Shown one piece after another: positions 31,965 through 41,184 of a stretch of DNA of 64,000 nt; within the stretch, counting starts at the first letter, position 1, and each line of letters opens with the position of its first letter. The position numbers were made by a program, and so were the translations under genes. Source of the stretch: Bauldia sp965232525 (GTDB lineage: Bacteria > Pseudomonadota > Alphaproteobacteria > Rhizobiales > Kaistiaceae); the NCBI RefSeq assembly GCF_965232525.1, contig NZ_OZ246980.1:3844001-3908000 (forward strand). The letters run 5' to 3'. The notes under the pieces are model-generated. The model searched no databases, was not told the origin of the DNA, and saw only the letters and a program-made list of their open reading frames with translations.

Positions 31965-32042
31965 CCGTCACCCCTCTTTTCCTGATGTCTCCGCGTGGTC
32001 AGCACCTAGAACGCCGACGCCGCCATTGCAAACGCAGGGCGC

Positions 32043-33056
32043 TCAAGTCCGCGGAATCGTTGCGGCCGCGCGGTCCCAGGTGTCCACGATCTCGTCGACC
32101 ACAACGCGCCCCACAGCGTAGGCCGCTTCGACCGCCGCGCCCTTGGCCGAGAACGATGCGCTTTCGACCGCGAGGCTCTCCGCCGCGGTCTGCTCGTCCG
32201 GCTGAGCGGTGAAGTTGCTCGTCGTGCGCAGCACCAGGACCCGGTCGCGGTCGACCCGCCCCGCCACCGCCAGCCGGGTCAGCGCCGCCAGCGTACCGGT
32301 GTCTTCCATCGCGCTGGTTGCGAAAGTGCCGGCCCCGTCGGTCCAGTAACGCACCCAATCGCTGGCCCAGTCGTTCATCCAGTGCCCGTGCCAGAAGGTC
32401 GCCGTCGACAGCGTATCGCCCTTCATGACAATCGGCGGCTTGGCCGCCGCTTCGGACGCCGAGAAGGTCGCGAGCCACGCCTCCAGCCCGACCGGCGGCG
32501 TGATCGCCACGTTGCGAGTCAATTGATACGCCCAATCGACCAGCCCCGGGTCGAGGTGATAGACGTTGCCCCATTGGTCGGACGGCCGCGGCTGTTCATA
32601 GGGCCGCGACCGGAACAAGGGGATGAACCCCGTGTCCCAGTCGGCAGGGATCTCCCGCCCGTCGATCTGATGGGCGAGATCGCCGTCGACCACCCACTCG
32701 GCCCAGCACGCCGAGGCAAGTGGCACGAGCCGGGCATTGCCGCCGGCCACACCCGCCACCAGCCAGTAGCTCCGGGTGAGATCGAAACGCGGATCGAGGC
32801 CGAGCGCCGTTATGGTTGCCGCCGCCCGCGCCGTGCCTACCCCGGTATTGACCACCAGCACTCCGCGCGATCGGTCGAGCGCCAGCGGCTCGTCGCTGAT
32901 CGGAAACGGAAGCCGTTCGGCGAAGGCCGGCCGGTCGGCCCAGATGCGATACTCGCCGACTTCGGTGTCGGTCTCGCCGATCGACTCATACATGGTCACG
33001 ATCACGACGCGGATCGGGATCGGTTGAGCGTCGCCGTCCGCCGCTGCCTCGGTCAT
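32043..33056 (-). CDS. Purine nucleoside permease-like protein
   Basis: This protein of about 337 residues belongs to the purine nucleoside permease (NUP) family. It has the family blocks PIRVVIVTMYESIGETDTEVGEY at the N-terminus, FDLTRSYWLVAGVAGGNARLVPLASACWAEWVVDGDLAHQID (about 95-136), VMKGDTLSTATFWHG and MEDTGTLAALTRLA. It is unusual in lacking a signal peptide. Its stop lies beyond that of YcgN and its start overlaps the YcgN stop (33053-33056), so they are coupled. Transport itself has not been shown for most family members. Confidence 0.82.
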   Translation of the reverse strand: MTEAAADGDAQPIPIRVVIVTMYESIGETDTEVGEYRIWADRPAFAERLPFPISDEPLALDRSRGVLVVNTGVGTARAAATITALGLDPRFDLTRSYWLVAGVAGGNARLVPLASACWAEWVVDGDLAHQIDGREIPADWDTGFIPLFRSRPYEQPRPSDQWGNVYHLDPGLVDWAYQLTRNVAITPPVGLEAWLATFSASEAAAKPPIVMKGDTLSTATFWHGHWMNDWASDWVRYWTDGAGTFATSAMEDTGTLAALTRLAVAGRVDRDRVLVLRTTSNFTAQPDEQTAAESLAVESASFSAKGAAVEAAYAVGRVVVDEIVDTWDRAAATIPRT

Positions 33057-33628
33057 CCGTCTTCTCCGTCGCGGGTGGCAGTCGCCGGTGTCTCCCCCGG
33101 CCACGCGACGACGTGGTTCTCAAGATCCTCGGGCGCGAGTCCCTCCTCGCTGATCGTCCGCCCCCGCACCGAGATACCGGCATAATGAACGGTGTCCGGA
33201 TCGCCGGACACCAGCGGGTGCCACCAGTAGAGGTCGCGCCCCTCCGCCACCAGCTTGTAGGCGCAGGTTGGCGGCAGCCACGTCAGCCGCGGCACGTTTT
33301 CCGGGGTAAGCGGTTGGCAGTCCGGCACCCGGGCCGTCCGATTGGGATAGTCGGTGCAGGTACAGGTCTCGTCGTCGAGCAGGCGACAGACCACCTCGGT
33401 CCAGAAGATCTCGCCGGTGTCCCAGTCCTCGAGCTTGTTGAGGCAGCAGCGCGCACAGCCGTCGCACAGCGACTCCCACTCGTCTTGCGACATCTCGCTC
33501 AAAGATAGCCGCCGCCAGAACGGAATCTCCTGATCCCCCGCGGAAGGCGCCGCGAGGTCCGTCGGGGGGTCCGCTTCGGCCGGCCAATCGCTGGGCCCGG
33601 TGGGCGGTCTGTTTTTGTTTGAATCCAT
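33053..33628 (-). CDS. YcgN-family cysteine cluster protein (UPF0260)
   Basis: This 191-residue protein has the conserved cysteine cluster LCDGCARCCLNKLEDWDTG (about residues 54-73), CRLLDDETCTCTDYPNRTARVPDC and LPPTCAYKLVAEGRDLYWWHPLVSGD. The family is widespread in proteobacteria and probably binds iron-sulfur or zinc, but its biochemical role is unclear. ATG 33628 was chosen; the upstream extension has no similarity. It overlaps the NUP-like gene by 4 nt, an unusual pairing. Confidence 0.88.
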   Translation of the reverse strand: MDSNKNRPPTGPSDWPAEADPPTDLAAPSAGDQEIPFWRRLSLSEMSQDEWESLCDGCARCCLNKLEDWDTGEIFWTEVVCRLLDDETCTCTDYPNRTARVPDCQPLTPENVPRLTWLPPTCAYKLVAEGRDLYWWHPLVSGDPDTVHYAGISVRGRTISEEGLAPEDLENHVVAWPGETPATATRDGEDG

Positions 33629-33798
33629 GATCTCTCGATACATCACGGCTGTGGCGCGGACCAGCCGATGCCCACTTTGAGCTGTCATCGGGGCCGCCTG
33701 CGACTGATGGGCGAGGCCTTCCTTCTCAAGCGCCCCTTGCCTATCCTGCGCCAATCGGCGACACCGTCTCAACCAGTCACGTCGTCCGGACAGATTCT

Positions 33799-36006
33799 GT
33801 GCCCTTGCGTGATCCTTTCCAGTCGACCAACCGCAAACGGCGGTCCATCCGCCTGATCGACATCGATTCCTGGGTCGATACCGGTCTCTTCCGCATCGGT
33901 CGCTTCATTGCCGGCTGGGCCGAATCCTTCTCGGTATTCATGCGTCGGTTCCGCCTGACCGGCGTCTCCCGTGCGACCGCTGAAGTCGGGTCCGACGTGC
34001 TCACCCTTGGCCTCGGCGGCGCCATTCTCGCCCTCGCCCTGGCGCTTCCCGCCTTCGACGCCACTCGCCTCGGCTGGCGGGCGCAGGGCGACTATTCGGT
34101 GACCTTCCTCGACCGCAACGGCACCGAGATCGGCAAGCGCGGCATCAAGCGCAAGGAGACGGTGCCGCTGGAGGAAATGCCGGATCATCTCATCAAGGCG
34201 GTTCTCGCCACCGAGGACCGGCGCTTCTTCGAGCATTTCGGCATCGACGTCTTCGGCACGATCCGCGCTATGAACGAAAACCTGCGCGCCGCGGCGGTGG
34301 TCCAGGGCGGCTCGTCGATCACCCAGCAACTCGCCAAGAACCTGTTCCTGTCGAACGAACGGACCATCGAGCGCAAGGTCAAGGAAGCGTTTCTCGCCCT
34401 GTGGCTCGAGGCCAACCTGTCGAAGGATGAGATCCTCAAGCTCTATCTCGACCGGGCCTATATGGGTGGCGGCAATTTCGGTGTCGAGGCGGCGTCGGAA
34501 TTCTATTTCGACAAGGCGGTGACGGACGTGAACCTGGCGGAGTCGGCGCTGCTCGCGGGCCTGTTCAAGGCGCCGGCGCGCTACGCCCCGCATATCAACC
34601 TGCCGGCGGCCCGGGCCCGCGCCAACGAAGTGCTCACCAATATGGTGCAGGCCGACTTCCTCACCGAGGGCCAGGTGATCGGCGCCCGCCGCCGTCCCGC
34701 CAACGTCATCGAGCAGCCGGATGTCGCCGGCTCGCCCAACTACTTCATGGACTGGGCCTTCGAGGAGGTGAAGAGGCTCAGTCCGCGCGGCGATCGCAGC
34801 CTGACAGTACGCACCACCGTCGACGTCTCGTTGCAGACCGCGGCCAACGAAGCCGTCGAATCGATCTTGCGCGAGAACAGCGACTCCTACCGCGCCCGAC
34901 AGGCGGCGCTGGTCGCGGTGGAGCCGGACGGCGCCGTCCGCGCGATGGTCGGCGGGCGTGACTATGGCGAGAGCCAGTTCAACCGCGCCACCGACGCGCT
35001 TCGCCAGCCGGGTTCGTCGTTCAAGCCGTTCGTCTACGCCACCGCCATGCTGAACGGCTTCAACCCGGGCAGCGTGGTGCGCGACGCGCCGATCTGCATC
35101 GGCGGCTGGTGCCCGCGCAACTATAACGGCCGCTTCTCCGGCCCGGTGTCGCTGACCACCGCGCTGGTGAAGTCGATCAACGTGGTGCCGGTCCGGCTCG
35201 CCCAGAACATCGGCCGCGACAAGATTGTCGATGTCGCCAAGAAGATGGGCCTGTCCACCGAGCTTTTGATCACCCGCTCGCTGCCGCTCGGCGCGGCCGA
35301 GGTTCGGGTTGTCGACATGGCGGGCGCCTACGCGGTGTTGGCGAATGGCGGCTACCGGGCGACGCCCTACGCCTTCACTCAGATCATCACCAGCCGCGGC
35401 GATGTCATCTACGACCGCCGCGAGGACGCGCCGCCGCAGGAGCGCGCCCTGCCGGACGAAGCGGTCGCCGCGATGAACGAGATCCTGGTTCAGGTGCCAG
35501 AATGGGGGACGGGTCGCCGGGCGAAGCTCGAAGGCATCCGCACCGCTGGCAAGACCGGCACGACATCGGCTTATCGCGACGCCTGGTTCGTCGGCTACAC
35601 CGGCAACTATGTCGCCGCGGTGTGGATGGGCAACGACAACTACCAGCCGACCCGGCGGCTCACCGGCGGACGGCTCCCGGCGATGACCTGGAACCGGTTC
35701 ATGACCTTCGCCCACGACGGCGTGGAGATTAAGCCGATCCCGTTCGTCGACGATCCCGAGGCCGAGACGGACGACGGGGCCGCGGCGGTCGCCGACGCCA
35801 CCGCCGACGAAAACGCCGTCCGCGCGCCATCGAGCCTGTCGGCGGCGACCACGACACGGCTGATCCGGCTGCAGGATCTGATGCGCGACGCGCCGAAGGT
35901 CGGACCAGTCGCCGACTTCAAGCCCTCGGCGCCGCCCGCCGCCTTCGGTGTCGCCGGCGGCGAGACGGTCGTCGACGTCCTGCCGCCGTCGCCGGTCGCC
36001 CAGTAG
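33799..36006 (+). CDS. Penicillin-binding protein 1A (bifunctional transglycosylase/transpeptidase)
   Basis: This 735-residue class A PBP has an N-terminal cytoplasmic tail and transmembrane anchor (ILALALALPAFDA). The GT51 glycosyltransferase motifs are TEDRRFFEHFGID (with catalytic Glu), GGSSITQQLAKNLFLS and ERKVKEAFLALWLE. The transpeptidase carries SSFK (in QPGSSFKPFVYA), SIN (in VKSINVVPV) and KTG (in AGKTGTTSAYRDAWFVGYTG). A Pro/Ala-rich C-terminal tail follows. It polymerises and crosslinks peptidoglycan. The GTG start is the only plausible one near the N-terminus. A very long antisense ORF over it is a codon-bias shadow. Confidence 0.95.
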   Translation: MPLRDPFQSTNRKRRSIRLIDIDSWVDTGLFRIGRFIAGWAESFSVFMRRFRLTGVSRATAEVGSDVLTLGLGGAILALALALPAFDATRLGWRAQGDYSVTFLDRNGTEIGKRGIKRKETVPLEEMPDHLIKAVLATEDRRFFEHFGIDVFGTIRAMNENLRAAAVVQGGSSITQQLAKNLFLSNERTIERKVKEAFLALWLEANLSKDEILKLYLDRAYMGGGNFGVEAASEFYFDKAVTDVNLAESALLAGLFKAPARYAPHINLPAARARANEVLTNMVQADFLTEGQVIGARRRPANVIEQPDVAGSPNYFMDWAFEEVKRLSPRGDRSLTVRTTVDVSLQTAANEAVESILRENSDSYRARQAALVAVEPDGAVRAMVGGRDYGESQFNRATDALRQPGSSFKPFVYATAMLNGFNPGSVVRDAPICIGGWCPRNYNGRFSGPVSLTTALVKSINVVPVRLAQNIGRDKIVDVAKKMGLSTELLITRSLPLGAAEVRVVDMAGAYAVLANGGYRATPYAFTQIITSRGDVIYDRREDAPPQERALPDEAVAAMNEILVQVPEWGTGRRAKLEGIRTAGKTGTTSAYRDAWFVGYTGNYVAAVWMGNDNYQPTRRLTGGRLPAMTWNRFMTFAHDGVEIKPIPFVDDPEAETDDGAAAVADATADENAVRAPSSLSAATTTRLIRLQDLMRDAPKVGPVADFKPSAPPAAFGVAGGETVVDVLPPSPVAQ

Positions 36007-36073
36007 ACGTCGGCCGTCGGCGCCGCCGATGTCGCCGGGTCCCGCGAAACCCCAGCAAGCCGGGATACGCTGA

Positions 36074-36649
36074 TTGCGACCGCTCACCGACATCGCGATA
36101 GCCATCGCCATTGCCGCAGTCGTCGGTCTGACCAGCGCCTGGTTCGCGATCGAGCGCGGCTACATCTTCGGCGCCGTGTCGAGCGGCGAGTGGACTGCCT
36201 GGCTCTCCGCCGGCGCTTCCGATGCCGACCCCTATGCCATGGCCCATCTGGCCCGCACTGGTGAGGTGCCGCTCGGCGCCGGCGAAGGGCTCGCCTTCAA
36301 CACCGCCGTCGACCATGACGGTGAACCGCTGACTGGCGGCTGCACCTACCGGATCGTCGGCCAGACCCCTGCGGCTCGGCTCTGGACGCTCACCGCCTAC
36401 GATGCCGAGGGGCGGCTGATGGCCAATCCCGCCCAGCGGTCCGGGTTTCACTCCCGCGAGATCGTCCGCCGCCCCGACGGCAGTTTCGACATCGCCGTAT
36501 CCAGCGACGTCCAGTCGGGCAATTGGCTGCCGGTCGATCCGAGCGGCGACTTCACCCTGACCCTGCGGCTCTACGATACGCCGCTCACCACCGGGGGCAC
36601 CCTCGTCGACTCCGACATGCCGGCAATCCGCCGCGAGGCATGCCGATGA
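36074..36649 (+). CDS. DUF1214-domain protein
   Basis: This 191-residue protein starts with an N-terminal membrane segment (DIAIAIAIAAVVGLTSAWFAIERG). The DUF1214 domain contains DPYAMAHLARTGEVPLGAGEGLAF, CTYRIVGQTPAARLWTLTAYD and SSDVQSGNWLPVDPSGDFTLTLRLYDTPL. This TTG-initiated short form next to a DUF1254 protein is common in Hyphomicrobiales. Its stop overlaps the DUF1254 start (ATGA at 36646-36649), so the pair is co-translated. Function is unknown; the pair resembles split halves of a longer exported protein. Confidence 0.85.
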   Translation: MRPLTDIAIAIAIAAVVGLTSAWFAIERGYIFGAVSSGEWTAWLSAGASDADPYAMAHLARTGEVPLGAGEGLAFNTAVDHDGEPLTGGCTYRIVGQTPAARLWTLTAYDAEGRLMANPAQRSGFHSREIVRRPDGSFDIAVSSDVQSGNWLPVDPSGDFTLTLRLYDTPLTTGGTLVDSDMPAIRREACR

Positions 36650-37191
36650 ACCGCACCTGGCTCTATGTGGTTGGGGGCGTGCTGCTGGCCGGCGTCATTC
36701 ATATCGCCACTGTGGTGATGGTCCCCTACTTCGCCACCGACGATGCCTGGTCGGCGATGACCACCTTCGGCCGCGAAGACACCTTCCACACCCTGCCGCG
36801 CACGGAAGCTGGCGCCGAGCCGCTCGCTTCGCTTGACCCGCATATGCTCTACGCCGTGTGCCGCTTTTCTCTGACCGACGGGCCGTTGCGGATCACCGCG
36901 ACGTTGCCCAACGACTTCTGGTCGATCGCGGTGTTCGACCGGCGCGGCCGCAACCGGTTCAGCCTGAACCAGCGCTCGGCGGAACGCTCCGAACTCGACA
37001 TGGCGGTGATCACGCCGGTGCAGATGGCCCAGCTTCGCCAGGACCCGCCGTCCGCGCTCGAGACCGCAATCGTGGTCGAGATTCCGCTTCAGCAGGGCTT
37101 CGCATTGATCCGCGTGTTCGTCGCCGACGAAACACTGCTGCCGCAGGCCCGCGCCGCCCTCGACACCGCCGATTGCGCCGGATCGCTCTAG
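36646..37191 (+). CDS. DUF1254-domain protein
   Basis: This 181-residue protein has an N-terminal transmembrane segment (YVVGGVLLAGVIHIATVVMVP). The DUF1254 domain contains DPHMLYAVCRFSLTDGPLRI, NDFWSIAVFDRRGRNRFSLN and IPLQQGFALIRVFVADETLLP. It is co-translated with the DUF1214 gene, and together they may form one periplasmic complex at the membrane. ATG 36646 is preferred over 36640 because of the 4-nt overlap. The next gene is convergent. Confidence 0.85.
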   Translation: MNRTWLYVVGGVLLAGVIHIATVVMVPYFATDDAWSAMTTFGREDTFHTLPRTEAGAEPLASLDPHMLYAVCRFSLTDGPLRITATLPNDFWSIAVFDRRGRNRFSLNQRSAERSELDMAVITPVQMAQLRQDPPSALETAIVVEIPLQQGFALIRVFVADETLLPQARAALDTADCAGSL

Positions 37192-37196
37192 AAGCC

Positions 37197-38771
37197 TCAG
37201 CTCCGTCGCGGATCGAGCGTCACCGCATAGAGTTCGTTGTCGTCGCGATCCATCAGCCGCACGGTGAGCTGCCCTGTCGGTCCGTCGATGTCGACCAGGC
37301 CGAAGAACTGGAGGCCGTCTGTCGGCGGCAGGTTGACGCCCTGGCCTTCCGCCGGTGCCTTCACGAACTTCACTTCCGGACCGAAGGTCATGTCGAGTGC
37401 GTTGGGGCCGAAGGTGCCGGCGTGGATCGGACCGGAGACGAACTCCCAGAACGGGGTGAAGTCCTGGAACTGCGCGTTTGACGGATCGTAATAGTGCGCC
37501 GCCGTGTAGTGCACGTCGGCAGTCAGCCATACGGTATTGTTGATCCCGGCATTCTTGATGAAGCGGAGCAGGTCGGCGACTTCGAGCTCGCGCCCCTTGG
37601 CCGGGCCGCTGTCGCCATTGGCGATCGCTTCGGCACCCGCTTGTTCCTGCCAGTTGTCCCATACGATCAGGCCGATCGGCATGTCGGAGGCGATCACCTT
37701 CCAGGTCGCATCGGAATTCGTCAGCTCGCGCTTCAGCCACGCTACCTGCCTGGCGCCGAGGACCCGCGCTTCCGGCGTCAGTTCGGTCTCCATCGACGGA
37801 CCGTTCGGACCGCGATAAGAGCGCAGGTCGAGGAAGAACACGTCGAGATGCGGGCCGTAGGCGATCTTGCGGTAAACGCGCGCCGGATCGGTCGGCGTAA
37901 ACCGGATCGGCATCATCTCATGGAACGCCCGCGTCGCGCGGGCGATGAGCAGCGGCACCGATTTTTCGGTGTAGCGGTCATCGCCGGAGAGGTCCTTGGC
38001 GCTCGACCAGTTGTTGACCACTTCATGGTCGTCCCATTGGGCGAAGGTCGGCACCTCGGCGTTGAACGCCCTGAGGTGCGCGTCGAGCATGTTGTACTTC
38101 CACTGGGCGCGGAACTCTTCGAGGGTTTCGGCGACCTTGCGCTTTTCGTCGATCAGCACGGTGTTCACCCATTGGGTGCCGTCGTCGAAATCGACCTCGT
38201 CCACCATCGGCCCGTCGGCGTAAACCGTGTCGCCGGAGTGGATGAAGAAATCCGGCCGATGGCTGAGCATCGTCGCGTAGGTCTTCATGCCGGTTTCGTC
38301 GATGCCCCAGCCCTGCCCGGCGGTATCCCCCGACCAGGCGAAGGTAATGCTCCGCTGCGAGGTTGGCGCGGTTCTGAATCGCCCGACGATCGGCTCCGAC
38401 ACGGCGTTGACGTCGGATAGATCGGTGGCCGTCAGCCGATAGAAGATCTCCTGGTCAGAGGGAAGGCCGGTCACCAGCCGCTTCACCGCCATGTCCCCCT
38501 CGGGCAGCGCACCGAGCGGCGGCAGCGTGATCGCATCGTCGAATCTGTCCGTCGTCGCGATCTCGAACACGACGTTGGCGGGCCGATCGACGCGGGTCCA
38601 GATCATGCCTGAGCTCATGTCGACGTCGCCCGACTGCACGCCATGGGTGAAGACCGGCCGGGTGTTGGCCCGTGAATAATACGGCATGGCGATCCCGGAG
38701 GCGGCGACAAGACCGGCGGCACCGGCTGTGGTGAGGAACCCGCGACGGCTGACGGCAAGGCTCTTTTTCAT
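37197..38771 (-). CDS. PhoD-type alkaline phosphatase, Tat-exported
   Basis: This 524-residue metallophosphoesterase of the PhoD family is exported by Tat: SRRGFLTTAGAAGLVAAS carries the RRxFL signal. Metal-binding motifs are WSGDTAGQGWGID (about residue 147), FIHSGDTVYADG, WDDHEVVNNWS (about residue 240) and ADVHYTAAHYYDP (about residue 417). PhoD hydrolyses phosphomonoesters/diesters using Fe/Ca. ATG 38771 was chosen to give the Tat signal at the N-terminus; upstream in-frame sequence is not similar to anything. Confidence 0.92.
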   Translation of the reverse strand: MKKSLAVSRRGFLTTAGAAGLVAASGIAMPYYSRANTRPVFTHGVQSGDVDMSSGMIWTRVDRPANVVFEIATTDRFDDAITLPPLGALPEGDMAVKRLVTGLPSDQEIFYRLTATDLSDVNAVSEPIVGRFRTAPTSQRSITFAWSGDTAGQGWGIDETGMKTYATMLSHRPDFFIHSGDTVYADGPMVDEVDFDDGTQWVNTVLIDEKRKVAETLEEFRAQWKYNMLDAHLRAFNAEVPTFAQWDDHEVVNNWSSAKDLSGDDRYTEKSVPLLIARATRAFHEMMPIRFTPTDPARVYRKIAYGPHLDVFFLDLRSYRGPNGPSMETELTPEARVLGARQVAWLKRELTNSDATWKVIASDMPIGLIVWDNWQEQAGAEAIANGDSGPAKGRELEVADLLRFIKNAGINNTVWLTADVHYTAAHYYDPSNAQFQDFTPFWEFVSGPIHAGTFGPNALDMTFGPEVKFVKAPAEGQGVNLPPTDGLQFFGLVDIDGPTGQLTVRLMDRDDNELYAVTLDPRRS

Positions 38772-38909
38772 CGAGTTATTCCTCGAGGCTGGTGAGAGTG
38801 CTCTTAGAGTTGGTCTAATTTGATTGCACGCGATTGTCCAAGCCGTGACGATTCGGTGAACGCCTGTCGCGCGCGACAAGACGCGCCGTCGGGTCGCGGG
38901 ATATTTGAA

Positions 38910-39113
38910 CTAGGACGTCTTGCGCGGCCGGTTGGTGCCGAGGTGATCGAACTCGCGGCGGCCGACGCTGTCCCTCAGGCGATAGCTGAGGTCGACCGCG
39001 GGGCGTTCGATCCGCACGCCCGGAAAGATCACCACCCGGCACGGTTCTGACGTGCGCCTGGGCGCCGTGCGCCTGGCGGCGGACCGTGGATCGAACCTCA
39101 GAATCGTGCCCAT
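38910..39113 (-). CDS. Small conserved-looking hypothetical protein
   Basis: This 67-residue basic protein has an N-terminal MGTILRFDPRSAARRTAPRR tail and a compact core CRVVIFPGVRIERPAVDLSYR with regular hydrophobic spacing. Small proteins of this kind (VVIFPGVRIER core) recur in Hyphomicrobiales beside DUF1491 genes, but I cannot confirm this here. It has no signal peptide. It could also be a chance ORF, but the core and the co-direction with DUF1491 argue for a gene. Confidence 0.5.
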   Translation of the reverse strand: MGTILRFDPRSAARRTAPRRTSEPCRVVIFPGVRIERPAVDLSYRLRDSVGRREFDHLGTNRPRKTS

Positions 39114-39276
39114 GCGACCTCTGCGAGATCGGTTCGCCGGATTCTTCGCCCCGGCCGGTGGCGAACGCTTCGGTTTGACTGGAGCCGATTAAGCTGCCGC
39201 TATGGTTAACAGCGTGCTAACCGGAGTGTCGCAAAGTCGTCATCGGCCGGCACGCCGCCGATCCTCAATCCGCATG

Positions 39277-39612
39277 TCAGATATCGTCGACAAAGGAACG
39301 GCCGTCGCGGTCCTCTACCGCGACGATCCAGACATCCGGGTCGAACTTGGTTTCGCGCGCGATCCGCTCTGTGATGGCCGCTGCGTCCGCGCCTTCCGCC
39401 ACCCGCTCGAAGCGGCGGTCTGTCGGCCGTTCGTCGTCGAAGATGGCCTGCGGCGCCGGCGCATAGAAGTCCGAGGTTCCGTCGAGCCGATCGACGACGA
39501 TGAAGATCGCGCCAGCTTCGCTCGCCCCCTTGCGCATCACCACGGCCATCGCGCCGGCAGCGAAGCACCGGCGAACATAAGCGCCGACCCACAGGGCGCT
39601 GGTAACCCGCAT
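39277..39612 (-). CDS. DUF1491-family protein
   Basis: This 111-residue protein matches the DUF1491 pattern: RVTSALWVGAYVRRCFAAGAMAVVMRKG at the N-terminus, AIFIVVDRLDGTSDFYAPAPQAIFDD, and VWIVAVEDRDGRSFVDD at the C-terminus. It is a small alpha/beta protein typical of alphaproteobacteria. It starts 5 nt before the end of the peptidoglycan-binding gene region and is co-directional with it. The role is unknown. Confidence 0.85.
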   Translation of the reverse strand: MRVTSALWVGAYVRRCFAAGAMAVVMRKGASEAGAIFIVVDRLDGTSDFYAPAPQAIFDDERPTDRRFERVAEGADAAAITERIARETKFDPDVWIVAVEDRDGRSFVDDI

Positions 39613-39617
39613 CGCCG

Positions 39618-40556
39618 TCAGGTGGATTGGAGCGCACCGATGGCGATCAGCCGCTCGAGCACGCCGTCATCTGGAGTTCCGGTGATCGGCAATCCGTTGT
39701 CGAGTTCGAAACGGCGGATCGCATTGTCGATCGCGTCGCCCGGCCGGCCGTCTTCGGCGACCGGCCCGTAGCCGATCTGGTTGAGGGCCCTCTGCACGGA
39801 GAGATAACGATTGCGCTGGGCGATGTCGGCTGCCGTCGGTATCGGCTCCGGCTGTTCCGCCACCGGTTCGCCGACCACCGCTTCGATCGTCTGCGGCGGC
39901 TCTGCGGCCGGCGCGGGATTGACCGCGACCGGGGTCGGCTCGGGCGCCTTCGCCGCCGTCTCGACCGAGGCCGTGGTGATGTGGTCGAGGATGTCGGCGG
40001 TTGGCTTGCCGGTCACCGGCAAGCCCTGCGCCTCCTGATAGGCGACGATCGCGGATTGGGTCCGCGATCCGGAGATACCGTCGATCTTGCCGGAGTAGAG
40101 TCCCTGCTCGGCGAGCCGGGCCTGCAGGTCGCGGACCAGTTTGCGTTCCGGCGCGGGCTCGGGCGGTTGCGGTGCCGGCGTCGGGACCGGAACGGCGGCC
40201 TCGATCACCTCCCGCGGTTCGGGTGACGCCTGCGGCTCTACCGCATCGACCGCAGTCTCGACCCGTGGCCGCGGCACGGGCGGCGCTGCCGCCGGCGTCG
40301 TATCCGGCGACACCTCTGCCGTGGTGCCGGGCCGGGTCATGAACAGCGGCTCGGGGTGATCGGCGGTCTGAAGGAAGACCGCGTTCGACACAACCGCGAT
40401 GGCGGTGAGTGCCATGACGACGAATCCGCCGGACATCGCCGGATTGTCCATGACTCGGTCGACCAGGCGATCGACCAGGCCGCTCCCGGCGACGATCTCG
40501 TCAGGTTCGTCGATCATCTCGACAGGCTCTGCCCGGCTGGCTCGTCTTTTCGCCAA
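39618..40556 (-). CDS. Membrane-anchored peptidoglycan-binding protein
   Basis: This 312-residue protein has one transmembrane segment (GGFVVMALTAIAVVSNAVFL, about residues 44-63). A long Pro/Ala/Glu-rich spacer with repeats of PEP/APQPPEP follows. Two PG_binding_1 motifs are visible: LVRDLQARLAEQGLYSGKIDG with SGSRTQSAIVAYQEAQGLPVTG near residue 145, and LSVQRALNQIGYGPVAEDG with GDAIDNAIRRFELDNGLPITG near residue 250. It probably links the inner membrane to the cell wall. The upstream gap to 40770 contains no gene. Confidence 0.85.
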   Translation of the reverse strand: MAKRRASRAEPVEMIDEPDEIVAGSGLVDRLVDRVMDNPAMSGGFVVMALTAIAVVSNAVFLQTADHPEPLFMTRPGTTAEVSPDTTPAAAPPVPRPRVETAVDAVEPQASPEPREVIEAAVPVPTPAPQPPEPAPERKLVRDLQARLAEQGLYSGKIDGISGSRTQSAIVAYQEAQGLPVTGKPTADILDHITTASVETAAKAPEPTPVAVNPAPAAEPPQTIEAVVGEPVAEQPEPIPTAADIAQRNRYLSVQRALNQIGYGPVAEDGRPGDAIDNAIRRFELDNGLPITGTPDDGVLERLIAIGALQST

Positions 40557-40769
40557 GGTTCGATCCTGTTCAGCGACACCCGTTCAGGTGTTCGATATTG
40601 GCATAAAACCATGGTCGGTTATGCTTAAGGAAAGCTAAAGACGTGGTGGACGCCGCGAACCGACAATGGTTACAATTTTAGACAAATTGCGCCGGAAGTC
40701 TGAACCGCACCTTCAGGTGGCGACCCTACGATCGGTGCCACATCTCACACGGCGCGAAGAGACGGGCGC

Positions 40770-41114
40770 ATGTTTCTGATCAGGATAGTGTTCTGGCTGT
40801 CGATCGTGGTTCTGCTGATGCCGGCGAACCCGGAAACCGGCGAAGCGCCGCGGGTGACGGTGATGAACGCGATGCTCGCCGCGCGGGCGACGGTCACCGA
40901 CCTCTCAGGCTTCTGCGAGCGCAACCCCGATGTGTGCGTCACCGGCCGGGCCGCGGCTGAGGTTTTTGCGGAGAAAGCCGAGAACGGCGCGCGCATGATC
41001 TACCGGTATCTGAGCGACATCCAGGGGAACGAGACCGACACGCCCCAGGGGACGCTGACCGACGACGATCTGATGCCGACCTGGATCGAACCGACCGACG
41101 AAACCGCCGCCTGA
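40770..41114 (+). CDS. DUF5330-domain exported or membrane-anchored protein
   Basis: This 114-residue protein has an N-terminal hydrophobic helix (FLIRIVFWLSIVVLLMPAN). After it comes the DUF5330 core: AMLAARATVTDLSGFCERNPDVCVTGRAAAEVFAEKAENGARMIYRYL. The acidic tail ends WIEPTDETAA. The paired Cys in GFCERNPDVC are typical. The gene lies immediately upstream of sufE, on the same strand and 70 nt apart, a gene order found in many Hyphomicrobiales. Function is unknown. Confidence 0.85.
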   Translation: MFLIRIVFWLSIVVLLMPANPETGEAPRVTVMNAMLAARATVTDLSGFCERNPDVCVTGRAAAEVFAEKAENGARMIYRYLSDIQGNETDTPQGTLTDDDLMPTWIEPTDETAA

Positions 41115-41184
41115 GGCAAACCGCGGCCGCCGATCGGGCCCCGCATCGTTTGCGCCGGCTTATGGTTCGGCCTATATCGCCAGA

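Noticed and set aside
33769..36111. 780-residue minus-strand ORF opposite the PBP1A gene
   Set aside because: It mirrors a well-supported gene with intact catalytic motifs, has no recognisable domain and is Arg/Gly/His-rich as expected for the antisense of high-G+C coding DNA.
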